A stretch of 64,000 bases of DNA from Apus apus. Lineage: Eukaryota; Chordata; Aves; Apodiformes; Apodidae. This document shows positions 47,171 to 59,100 of this stretch, piece after piece (position 1 is the first letter of the stretch; the number at the start of each line of letters is the position of its first letter). The stretch is taken from contig NC_067289.1 in the NCBI RefSeq assembly GCF_020740795.1, positions 26,716,108 through 26,780,107 on the forward strand, in the 5' to 3' direction. The notes beneath the pieces were generated by a model. The model was given only the letters and a program-made list of their open reading frames with translations, was not told the DNA's origin and did no database searches. The position numbers were made by a program, and so were the translations under genes.

Positions 47171-50100
47171 GTAAGTAAAAACAGTTCATGCTGGCTGAGT
47201 TTGGTTTTACTGCATTGTCTGCTTTAGGCATTAGGGCCAGGCTGAAAACCTGGTAAAGGCAGTGAAATGAATCGTGGTGTTGTCAGTGGATTTTGTGTCA
47301 GACATATAAATCGATGTTGATCTTTTTCTGGGCTTGCTTGAGAAGTACATTCCAATGCTCTGCTAATCAAAAGCGTTGGGATATGCAGGTTTCTTGTGAG
47401 TTTGTTGCAATGAAATGTTTACTAAGTAGAGACTAGAAAAAACCCTGAATGTCCAAAGATGTTTGAGTGCCAGTGGTTAAGAGAAGACTTGCTGTTAGGT
47501 TTTCAAATGCAGAAGTTTGACAAGTTTAAAACATTCCTGTTGGGCACAGGTTTCCTTTTCAGCTGTTTGTTGTTGGCAGGGGTCTTCTTCAGTGGTGCAG
47601 CAGCACAGCTGAGTCCTTCCACTCACAGTGGAGGAGCTGGGTTGCTTGTCACAGGGCAAGAAGGGCCTTGTGCAGAGTAGAGCAATGGGTATGGTGAGGA
47701 GGAGGGGAGCACCCTGAAGATATGACTAATCAATAAAGAAAACTCAGATATAAAAGGCATCAGAGAAATATTTGATAGATAAAAAATGTTCCTTCCTGTT
47801 ATTTTCTTTCAGTGCCTTTAAAATGAAGTAGGACTATAGTGAAATAAAAACAAGGAAGAGAGAAATAAGAAATTAGAAAAATAATTTAGTCTGTAGATGA
47901 GGGATTAGAAGATTTCCTGTCGTTTGTTTTCTCTAATGAGAGCCAACAATATCTCAGCCATAATCTGCCACTTCATCAAGCATGAGACAAAGCAGTCAGC
48001 TTTTTGGTTTTGTTGACTTGTAAGTAAGTGACTTGTAAGACCCTGCCAGTGATTCAGCAGACTAGTAATTCTGATAAATGGTGGAAGCAGGGTGTCTCAC
48101 CTGAAAGCTGCAGGGTGTCTCACCTGAAAGCTGCAGGGCAGTGTTGTAGCACAAGCCAGCACCGTTCATTGCACTTTCACTGCTTTTCTGTGCTCTGAGG
48201 CAACCTGCAGCATGCTAAATTAATTCCAGTTTTTCAGTGGTTGCATGCCTGCTATGGAGCTGGTCCCTTTTATTGCCCTTCCCGTGTTCAGCTTCTCTGA
48301 TTCTTCTCCTCCTCCTGAGTCATTTTTCAGCTATGAGGCTGTGCATGTACAGAGACTGAAATTTAGCAAGGCAGGGAGCAGCAGGGGAAGGGAAGAGTGT
48401 GGTATACCTGCTGGAAGGAATACTCTACAGTTAGGTGGTAGCTGTTTAAACAGTCCAAGAAGAGCCATAACATGCTTATTTGATCTGATTTGCAGCTAAA
48501 AGGTTCCTGCACTCAAACTTCCAGTAACTTGAGTATTTGCAACTAAGTTTAAGCTCTCCAAGTTTCATGGAGCTCTGAGTTGCCATTTTAATTACACTTC
48601 AGATCTGTGCTTGCCAAGGTACAATGCGCTCAAACAATGCTCAGCCTGTGGGAAATACTGTGCATTTTGGGGCAGTGTTAACTTGCTTCACAGTACAGCT
48701 TGCTGTGAGGATGGACCTGAGTTGGCTTTGTTTCTCCTCATGTAAAATAAGAAATCAGGAGGCTGCTGAACTCCAGGCAGTGTTGCCCTGTATCCTGGGA
48801 TTGCCTCCTCCTGGAGCAGGTTTGCTTCCACAGCTCATCCTCTTGAAATGGGCCTGGAAATCTGCAGGAAGGTTTGTTTGGGCTAAGAGCACCAGCACTG
48901 CTGGTTTGAACAGCCAGGGCTGGCAGTTTCTCTCACTATTGTAGTTAGGGAACATAAGCACTTTTTCCACACAGCTGACTGTTCTCAGGCACTAAAATAC
49001 TTACTGAAAGGTATTTGACCCTCAGCATGGGTAAAGGTTGGCTCCAAAGCTGTGGGCAGAGAAGTGTAGTGACCCGTGCTTGGGCAGCATGTCCATGGCA
49101 GCCACACTGCTCCGAGGTCTTGATACCACAAATTATCAAGGGAATGTAGGGAATGCTATCTCCACCAGTCTTGTTTTGCTTCCTGAGTTAGGCTGTTTCC
49201 CCACTAACCAAGCTCTCATGTAACCTGTTGGTCTGTAAAAATAAAACTTTCTTAGGGTAAATGCATATGAAGCTCTGAGGCTGTGATCTCCGTCTATGAC
49301 TGGTGGGCAAGCTAAGGGCTGGGTCTCATTTCATCACTCTGCATACCCCCTACCCCACATGCACACACTGGATATTGGCAGCACCTTGTTGTTTTGCCAA
49401 TGTCCAGACACCTTAAATTAATTTTACAGTGAAAAGTCTGCTCCTTATTGCAATGGAGTTACCATAATAGCACCATGATGGAAATTACTATTTTTAACAG
49501 GCCGTGGAAAATCTTACAGCAATTTAAGCATGCAAGTACAAAAGTTTTGAGCAATAAGAATTATTATTTGCCTTGTCCACAAGGTCTCAGATTTGCCCAA
49601 AATTGTATAAAATACCCTCATCTTCGGTCTACAAAGTAGGTAGAAAAAAAATCAAGTGCATAACATTTGATCTCTATATGGATGCCTAACTCTTTATGAT
49701 AGGAGACTTATTTGTTCCTGAACACAAATACAGTTGTGTACAGCAGTGTGGAGGCCTGGTCTTTATTTGAGACCCTACTAATTAACACCATGCAAATACC
49801 AAGTGAGTATCTGACACCACAGATGTGTTTGTGTGTTTTCATTACAGGCAAGCTGGAGTCTTTGTCCAAAGAGGACCACAGAGGATAGGAAGCACTTACA
49901 AGAAGGCTGTCTACACTCAATACACCAATAATTTATATGATGTGATAGTTGACAAACCTTCATGGCTGGGTTTTTTAGGCCCTGTCATTAAGGGAGAAGT
50001 TGGAGATTCTATTATTATTCACTTGAAAAACTTTGCTTCCAGAAACTACACACTGCATCCACATGGTGTAAGATACACAAAGGAAAATGAAGGTAAGGTT

Positions 50101-53100
50101 GAGTCCATTCTGTGCCAGAATTTATCAGAAGTAAATAATTCCTCTGAGTGTAAGTGATATTTTCTCATCAAAGAGAAGACTGGACAGACAACTAAATGAA
50201 GATTTAAACCAGCACACAATCCATTTAAAATTGGAGATAAGAAGTTTGATGATTTTTTCAAGAGCAAAGTACAAAGCCCAAAAGTGGTATTCATAAAGAA
50301 GACATTGTAGATCAGCATCTCACCTGAAATAAAAGTATTTATATTTCACCTGGAATAAGGGTATAAAGGTATGTAAGAGGTGCAGGATTGAGATACATAA
50401 AGGAAAAATTGATGCTGTTGTGAAGAAGACAGTTATCAGGGATAACTTCGAGTTCCAACACTATTAATTTGTATATATCGTATGTAAGATACACAGGCAT
50501 TGCTTAAAATGGAGAAACAGCTACTGCTTAGTAACAAACCAGCAGGTGAGTCTGGCACATGGCAAGCTGCAGGGTCGGGGGGCTGCTGGGGTCCCTCGTG
50601 CTTTGCCCTTGTGGTCACTGGGCTGGTGGCCCTGGGGGACGGGGGATTCTGCGCCGGGCGGCACCAGAAGGTGGCTCTGGAGGGGTTTGGTTTATTAGTG
50701 GGCCTTAAAAACCATGTGTGAATTCTTGAGAATCTGATGCTATCTTGAAAGCAGTCTTTAACAATTTTTCATTAGAAGGATTAGTGAAGTATCAACTTCT
50801 AATATTTCAGGAAGTGTTTCATTACAACGAATATGTGACTTGGAACAGACACGGTCTGTGGGAGCAGAGCAGTGTGTTATGGAGCAGTACGAGGGCTTTT
50901 TGGAACAATGCTGGAATTCGGTTTTTTTCTGTTGCTCTCTTCCCAGTGACCCCTGTATTACGTGAGGACACATACAATATTTTAGAACAGTTTCCAAGCT
51001 TAATATTCAACAAATTATTTACAAATATTCCAATTGTTATCTTTTTAGCAGAGTTACATAGTGCCTTCCTAATAAATTAAGGATTAAATTTAATGTGCCA
51101 TTAATTGAAGGACTCCCATGGAATTCCAAGAAAAATGAAGAGACTCCTAAAAGAGGAGGAAAAGATCTACTAATGTGATTTTAAAGATTTTTTGTAACCT
51201 GTATTCAGATGTTCAGCCTGTGTTACTGCAACATGTAAAGCACGGCAGGTGCTATCCTGATGCCATGAGGTGAGTGTGTTGTGTTAATGGTGGCTGTGTG
51301 GCATTTTTCAGGTGCTTTTTATCCTGACAACACCAAAGATGTGCAAAAAAGAGATGATGCTGTGGAGCCTGGAGGCCAGTACACCTACATATGGGATGTG
51401 ACAGAAGATCAAGGTCCAGCCAAGGGAGATGCAGACTGCATAACCCGGGTTTACCACTCCCACATCGATGCTCCACGAGATGTTGCCTCAGGGCTTGTTG
51501 GGCCTTTAATAATTTGCAGAAAAGGTAAACCACAAATAAGTAATTAAATAAATACACATGCAAGGTGATTGGTAATGGTTGTTGATAAATACCAGTGAAA
51601 TAACTGACTGGAAGAGGAAAAGATTACAGCTAATTTTGAAATAGCAGCTTTTTGTCTTCTCAGCTGCCTTGCGATAGCGTAGGAAGTAGTTTGATTTTGT
51701 GTGACAGTGAGTATAATTTGCAAAATACTGTGTCCCCAAATCCATATGAGTGAGAGGTATTCATGCTAGTAATGCAAAAGGATGTGTAAATACAGATATG
51801 AGGAACAGATTTACTGTAATCTTATCACAGGCAATATTTATTCTTAGTAAAGTTATTTTATAGTATCTATCAAAACTGATTTTTGTTTTCTGAGCATATC
51901 TGTATATTTAGGTATAGAATCACACTCAAGGAAAGTGGCAAAATACGAAGTAAATAGTGACCAGCCCATTTAAAACTGAAGAAAATATGTCAGTTGCCAA
52001 AAACTTTGAATATACTGCTTTCTTTTTCAGATAAAATGAATAAGGGCAGTGATAAACACTTTGATGCTGAATTTATCCTTATGTTTTCTGTGATGGATGA
52101 AAATCTCAGTTGGTACCTAGAGGAAAATATCAGGACATACTGTTCTGAGCCTTCCAAAGTTGACAAAGATGACGAGGACTTCCAGGAAAGCAATAAAATG
52201 CACTGTGAGAGAATGTTATATTAACGTTGCTTGTCGTCGATATGGTGAAGTAATCTTTTTATGTGTTGTCTCTTTTAAAGATGAACTGTAGATAATTTAT
52301 CTTTTTTTAGGGAGGGCTTTTTATTGGAGGATAAGGAAAGATTGTTTTAAATTTAAAGGAAAAAAAAAAGGTAATTAAAAGTGATGGCAAGTATTTTACA
52401 GTCAAATCTTGGGAGTTGTGATATCAAATCTTTAGGGCTCAAGAACCTCTTTGCTGGTATAATCTCCCAGGTGCTCTAAGCAGAGAATTGTTCTGTTTCT
52501 GTTCTGTTTCTTACTCCCAAAATCTGTAGTATAATATCACAGTTTAGAAAAACAGTTTTTACTGTTAGTGTCAGCAAAGAAGATGCCTGTGGCTCTGACA
52601 GGATTCCAGAGTCACAGCAAGAACTGCTGGTTATGCAGGTGAAGTGTGTGTCTGATACTGGCCCACTCTAAAGGTGTGGGGTTGAGTTTTGATCCTCTTT
52701 CTAGTTTGAAGAGTAGAGCAATGGGTGTGTGACACTTGCTTTTGAAGAAAGATCCTAAGGTCTCTGAAGGTAACTGAAATAAATAACATTTCTTTTAGCA
52801 ATCAACGGGTACATGTATGGATACCTCCCAAACCTCACAATGTGTGTGGAAGATAAGGTTAAATGGCATCTTTTTGGCATGGGAAATGAAGCTGATATCC
52901 ATTCAGCCTACTTTCATGGACAGACCCTAATAGAAAGGCACCATCGAGTTGACACCATCAGCCTCTTCCCAGCCACATTTGTTGATGCTGTCATGGTACC
53001 AAGGGGTCGAGGGGAATGGCTGCTCAGCTGCCAGGTGAATGACCATATCGAAGGTACAGAATAAGTTCCAGCCCTGGGAATGTTTTTTTGCCTTGAGCTA

Positions 53101-56100
53101 ATAGTCTGCTGAGTCCCTTAGTGATACTCCTGATTATATACCAAATGACATTCTTCTCTAGGTAACAAAGCTTTCACAGTAATTGAAATGTGTAGAAGTT
53201 TATTAGATGGGCTTGAGCATCTAGCCATGGAAATCAAGGAAATTCTTGTCTGTAAAGGAAATTGTTACCAGTTGGCAGCAATGGGCACAGCTGCATTTTT
53301 GCAAGCCTCAACTTTGGACAAACAGGAACATGATGCTTGGCTCTTGCTGAGGGCAATTAATCACAATTTTTTATTTGCCAACAAAATGGTTGGGGCTCAT
53401 TCCATCTTTTGGCATGGGACACAGGACAGACAGGCTAACTTGCCTGGTGATAAAGACATGTTCTGGAAAGTGCATTGGCTAAAAAGCAGAGATTATCTGC
53501 ATTTCTCTTCCCTGCATCTTCCCGTATTTCCAGTGTTGTTAACCATATAGATACTTAGAAGCCAATGCCACACTTTTCCATGATCTATATCCCTATATGT
53601 GAGCTAGAGGAGTAATTTGTCACAATAGTGGAAAGGAATACAGAACTCAAAATCACTCTCCAAGATTTGAAAATTCTGATATAAAAAGGAGTATGTTTAA
53701 CCTGCAGGTTAAATCCACAGAGGTTCTAAGTCTTGAAATAACTCTCATCAAGCAGCATCCTGATGTGGTTAAGATGACTGAAAGTGGGGAAGAAGAAAAC
53801 AAAGTGTGGTTCCTTCTCCCTAGTTTTCTCCACCTCCTCATTTTTTTTCCAGGTGGTATGCAGGCCCTTTATGAAGTAAAAGATTGTGGGAAATCCACAA
53901 CAAATCACAATGAGAGGACAAAGATAAGAGAGTACTTCATTGCTGCTGAAGAGATCATCTGGAATTATGGCCCATCTGCAGTAAATAATTTTACAGGACA
54001 AGAATTAATCTCTGACAGGTAAATGTTTCTAATTAAAGAAGTTTTACTTTCCAAGCAGAATTAACATAAACGTGCTGAGTAAGGTAAGCCATATGGTAGA
54101 ACTGACTTTTAAGTAGAATTTCTCATTGTCCTCATTTCTACTTAAATATTAATGCCAGATTAAATACCAGAACAAATTAGGTCTGTTGTTTTCCTTGCAA
54201 TCTTACTATAAATTTTGCTGTACTGTTAGTAATTTCATTGGGATGAAGATGAATTGTAATATATGCAGGTGGTCACCTCGGATGATTCAAGATGGGTGAT
54301 TATTCTGAGTTAGAGAATGAGGACAGGAATTCATTATCATCTCCTTAACTGATGAAAGTCATGCTGGTAGCATCTCAGCCAGCAAATGGCTTGCACAGGG
54401 TAGCTTTGCCCTTTGCTCTGTGTTTAGGTACTTATGACCTGGATCAAGTAACTGTCGAGACTGATTCCTCAGGGTTTTAATCTGTGAGTTAAAGAATACT
54501 TACCTGCTCCATGAGGGCTGAGGCACAGCTTATTGTTTGAAAAGTGCTTGTAAAACACTGAAAGGTCCTTTTTTGAGGAATAATCCAAGAGAGCTCCGTT
54601 GTGATCAATGGAGCAGGGCCCAGTTGGAGGCCTGTAGCCAGCGGTGTCCCCCAGGGGTCAATACTCTGTCCAGTCTTGTTCAACATACTCATCCATGACC
54701 TGGATGAGGGGACAGAGTGTGTCCTCAGCAAGGTCGCTTCCTCAGTCAGTTTGCAGATGACACCAGATTGGGCAGGAGTGTTGATCTGCTTAAGGGTAAG
54801 AGGGCTCTGCAGAGGGAGGTGATCATGCCCCTGCACTGGTGAGGCTGCACCGTGAGCAGTGTGTGCAATTCTGGACTCTTCACAACAAGAAGGACATTGA
54901 GGGACTGGAGCAAGCCTACAGAAGAGCAACCAAGCTGGTGAAGGGTCTAGAGAAAGTCCTATGAGGAGAGGCTGAGAGAATTGGGGTTGTTTAGTCTGGG
55001 GAAGCAGAGGCTGAGCAGAGACCTCATTGCTCTCTACAGCTCCCTGAAAAGAAGTTGCAGTGAGGTGGGTGTTGAGCTTTTCTCCCAAGTAAATAATGAC
55101 AGGACTAGAGAAAAAGACATGAAGCTGTGCCAGGGTAGGTTTAGACTGGGTATTAGAAATAATTTCTTTACTAAAAGAGTGGTTGGAGACTGGAATGGGC
55201 TGCCCAGGGAGGTGATGGAGTCACCATCCCTGGAGGGATTCAAGAAATGTGTAGATGTGGCACTTCAAGACATGCTCTCGTGGGCCTGGTGGGTGTTGTT
55301 GTGTTTGGTGTTTGTTTGTTTGTTTGTTTGTCTGTTTTCCCTCCTGGGTGGCAGTTGGACTCCGTGATCTTAGAGATCTTTTCCAACTGTAATGATTCTG
55401 TGTTTCTGTGAAAGCTGAGCAGTACGACTTGAACTGTTTGCATCTGTTGCAATTTCTTTCACACAGTGAATCTCACACATTTTTTGAGCAAAATGAGACA
55501 AGAATTGGTGGCTCTTACAAAAAAGCTGTTTACAGAGAATACACAGATGGATCTTTCACTGAACGTAAAAAAAGGCTCACAGAGGAAGCACATCTTGGAC
55601 TCTTAGGTAAGATATCTAAAATTCTTTCATGTCAAAGATTTGTGAGAGTGATCTGTCACTTCCCCAGGCTAGCCAACAGTGCCTGTCTGCCTCCAAGGGA
55701 GGGTTCCTCAGCTCTCCCTCACTCCTGCAGGTGCTTGTGGCTTTCTCCAAGCGCCACACCAGGGTGTAAGAAAGCTCTTGAAGGCAATGCTTTGGTGGTC
55801 CTCAGCTTGCCTGTGGGAATGTGGCATGGTGTCCAGAGGTCAGGCTCTGAATTAGAAAGCCAGGCAGGTCCAGCCCTATTTATAACCTAGCTGCTTTTGG
55901 CATGGCTCTGGACTGAGTTTCAGGTTGGCACCAATGCCTGTAGGTCCCTTTCCAAAGGTAAGAACTGACGTGCATGTCACAGGGCCTCCATGAGGAGCTG
56001 GGAATGGAGCTGCTGGGCTGCTGTGTGAGTCGGGTCGGTGCCAGGAAGCTGCTCTGTGGCCACGCAGGGGCAGGGGCAGCTCCCCATGCAAAGGGAGAAG

Positions 56101-59100
56101 TAGCCAGCCACTGATCACCCTGGTGATCTGCACATCACTTGGCAGAAACATCTTGTAATGTTGACCGTGTGCTCTTTTTTAGGACCCGTGATCAAGGCTG
56201 AAGTGGGTGAGAGCCTCAGGGTGACCTTCAGGAACAGAGCCAGCCGCCCGCTCAGCGTGCAGCCCCACGGCCTGGGCTGCAGCAGCCCCCGGGGCGCTGG
56301 GTGCCAAGGTGGGCAGCAGGGAGCACGGCCTGTGCCAGCGCTGGCACCTCCCCTCTGCTCCTGAGGCATCACTCCTCATCTTCTGTCTATGGCAGGTACT
56401 GACTCTCCAGCCTCTCACGTGAGTCCTGGTGCTACGTTTACCTACGAGTGGGATGTGCCGGCAGATGTGGGCCCCACGGACCAAGATCCAGACTGTTTAA
56501 CCTGGCTTTATTATTCAGCTGTGGATGCAGTCAGAGACACCAGTTCTGGCCTTGTGGGTCCTCTCTTGGTGTGCAGGAAAGGAGCTTTGCTTCCCTCTGG
56601 GAAACAGGTGAGTCAAAATGTAGAAAAATGGAAGCATTTGCATAATCGTAGCTGAATCTGCTTTGTCTTCCTGGATCGTGCCCTCAGGGGCCTGCCACGT
56701 TCAGGGCCACGCAGCAACACCCAGTTCCACTGCACAGTCTCATCCTTGTGCTGAGGGGAGTACATCAGATAAAGAAAGTGGGGGCTTGGGGGTTTTTGTT
56801 GGGGTTTTTGTTTGTTTGTTTGTTTTGTTTTGTTTTAATTTTTAAAAAAGCAAAATGAGTTTGGGTCCAGAGGAGACAGACTCTGTGTTATGAAACCACC
56901 GTTTGCAGTGAGCAGCCACTGGCGTTCATTGCTCAGCTAGGATGAGAGTAACTAGAAGAACGTAGAGACTTTAAAGTCCAAAACCCACATTCATTTCCAG
57001 AGATGATTCCTGCTGGTAGAAAGAGCATTAGCAGTAAATCAGATACAGCAGTTAGAGAGCTATATGATTATTGGAATGAAGCATCAGTGTCCTACTTTGT
57101 GAATTAGAAATTATGATGTGTGTAAAAACTTTTTCCTGACATTTTCTGTTCACTCCTGTATTTCTTGACACTATTTCTTCTCAACAGAAAAATGTGGACA
57201 TGGAGTTTTTTCTACTGGCCACAGTATTTGACGAGAATCTGAGTTGGTACTTGGATGACAATATTTTGATGTTTACACTAAATCCTAATGAAGTTGACAA
57301 AGATGATGAGGACTTCCAAGAGTCAAACAAAATGCACTGTAAGAAAAATATTAGTTAGCCAAATATTCATTTCACAATAAGGTTTTTACTTTTGTACTCT
57401 CATGTTGGAGACTGGGAAGCTATAGTGGCAGAGACATTTCATTCCTTTCCATTGGAAACCAAACCTTGTTTGAATGTAATTCAATTCCAGACAGATGTGG
57501 TAGTTGAAAACACAGAGCCAGCTGTTCAGTGCCTGGGGTGGCAGTCGAGCAGTTAGCCCTGCTGTGTACTTTTTGGAGCAGACAGGAGAACTTTGGTCTG
57601 CAGCCCATGTGTAATCCCTGTGAATGCAGCCAGGCAGCAAGAGAAAACTGACCTCTGCCCTACAGGTGATGTAGCTGAAAGGAGGATTTTTCCAGAATTA
57701 CAGACTGGTTGAGGTTGGCAGGGTCCTCTGGGGTCCGTCTGGGCCAACACCCTGCTCAGGCAGGGTCACCCACAGCCAGTTGCCCAGGACCATGTCCAGG
57801 TGGCTTCTCAAAACCTCCAAGGACAGAGACTTCACCTCCTCCCCGGGCAACCTGTGCCGGTGCTCGGTCACCCTCTCAGTGAAAAAAGTGTCTCCTGACG
57901 TTCAGAGGGAACCTCCTGTGTGTCAGTTTGTGCCTCTGGGCCTGTCACTGGGCACTGCTGGGAAGACCCTAGCTCCACCTTCTGTATGTCCTCCCTGCAG
58001 GTATTTGTACAGGTGGATGAGATCCCCCTGAGCCTTCTGATCTGCAGGCTGAACAGTCCCAGCTCTCTCTGCCTCTCCTCATGGGAGAGCTGCTTTCTGG
58101 TGCCTTCATCATCCTTGTGGCCCTTTGCTGCACTCTGTCCATGTCTCTCTTGTCTTGGGGTGCTCCAGGTGTGGCCTCAGCAGTGCTGAGCAGAGCAGAG
58201 GGATGCCCTCCCTCGACCTGCTGGCCACGCTTTGCCTCATGCAGCCCAGGGCACCATTCAGCCTTTGCAGCAAGAGCATGTTGCTTCCTTTGTTCAGTTT
58301 GGTGTTTACCAGGCCCCCAGGACCTTTGCTGCTGGGCTGCTTTCCCGCTTGACTTGTCTGAAGTGCTGCTCCAGCAGCAGCTGTGAGCTGACCTTCCCAG
58401 CGCTCCCAGACAGCCCGGGAGCCTCAGCCCCGCCGCGGCAGGGACACTTCTCTGGCTCATTTGGTGTCTCTGCCGAGTCTGGCCACTGTGGCCTCCTCAG
58501 GGTGAAAGTCTTTTCTTCTCTAAGAGGGCAGACCTGAGTTTCACACTGGTCATAGTCTGAAACTGTAGAAAGGTCTTTCAAGTGTCCTGTGAGAGAACAT
58601 GTTTATCTTCAGTACCTAGTCCTAAGCTTTAGAGTATTTGCTTGTGCTTTTTCTTACATTTTGCCCTCGGGGCCTTCCCTCTGTTTACAGAGCCTGACAC
58701 TGAGCACTCAGTGGTGCCTGTGAGGCCCAGGCTGTGGAAGCTTTGCACTGGAGTAGCTTGAAAGGGTTAGTAACTCGCACTGAGGTGTCTGCTGGAGGGC
58801 TTGAAGGGCAGAAAGCATGACGCTTGTGCATCATGCCTACTTGACAGGTGTAAAGCAATGGAAGTTCCAGTTGGTCAAGTCAGCTGCCTGTGCTTCAGAC
58901 AGTGAAAAGGAGAACAGTTATAAATTGTTTTTAAACAATGTGTTTTAAAAGTTCTTTTGCTTGAATTAATTTTTATAGTTTCACTGATGTGAGAAAATAT
59001 TTTATTACTGATGTTTCTGTCATTCTAAGGTATCACATCTTAATTATTATTAATAATTTAATTAAATATTATTTATTTTACATGTATTGTAGAATTAAGT

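Larger units (their letters stand above)
47171..53852 (+). other. CP introns 1-5
   Basis: Introns lie at 47171-49847, 50093-51311, 51525-52030, 52205-52798 and 53054-53852. Intron 1 holds a 23-bp tandem duplication (48087-48132). I recognise no nested gene. The 120-codon open frame at 53188-53550 in intron 5 has no recognisable similarity. Confidence 0.75.

Noticed and set aside
53188-53550. 120-codon frame in CP intron 5
   Set aside because: No similarity was recognised and there are no matching splice sites to CP exons; it is compatible with chance.
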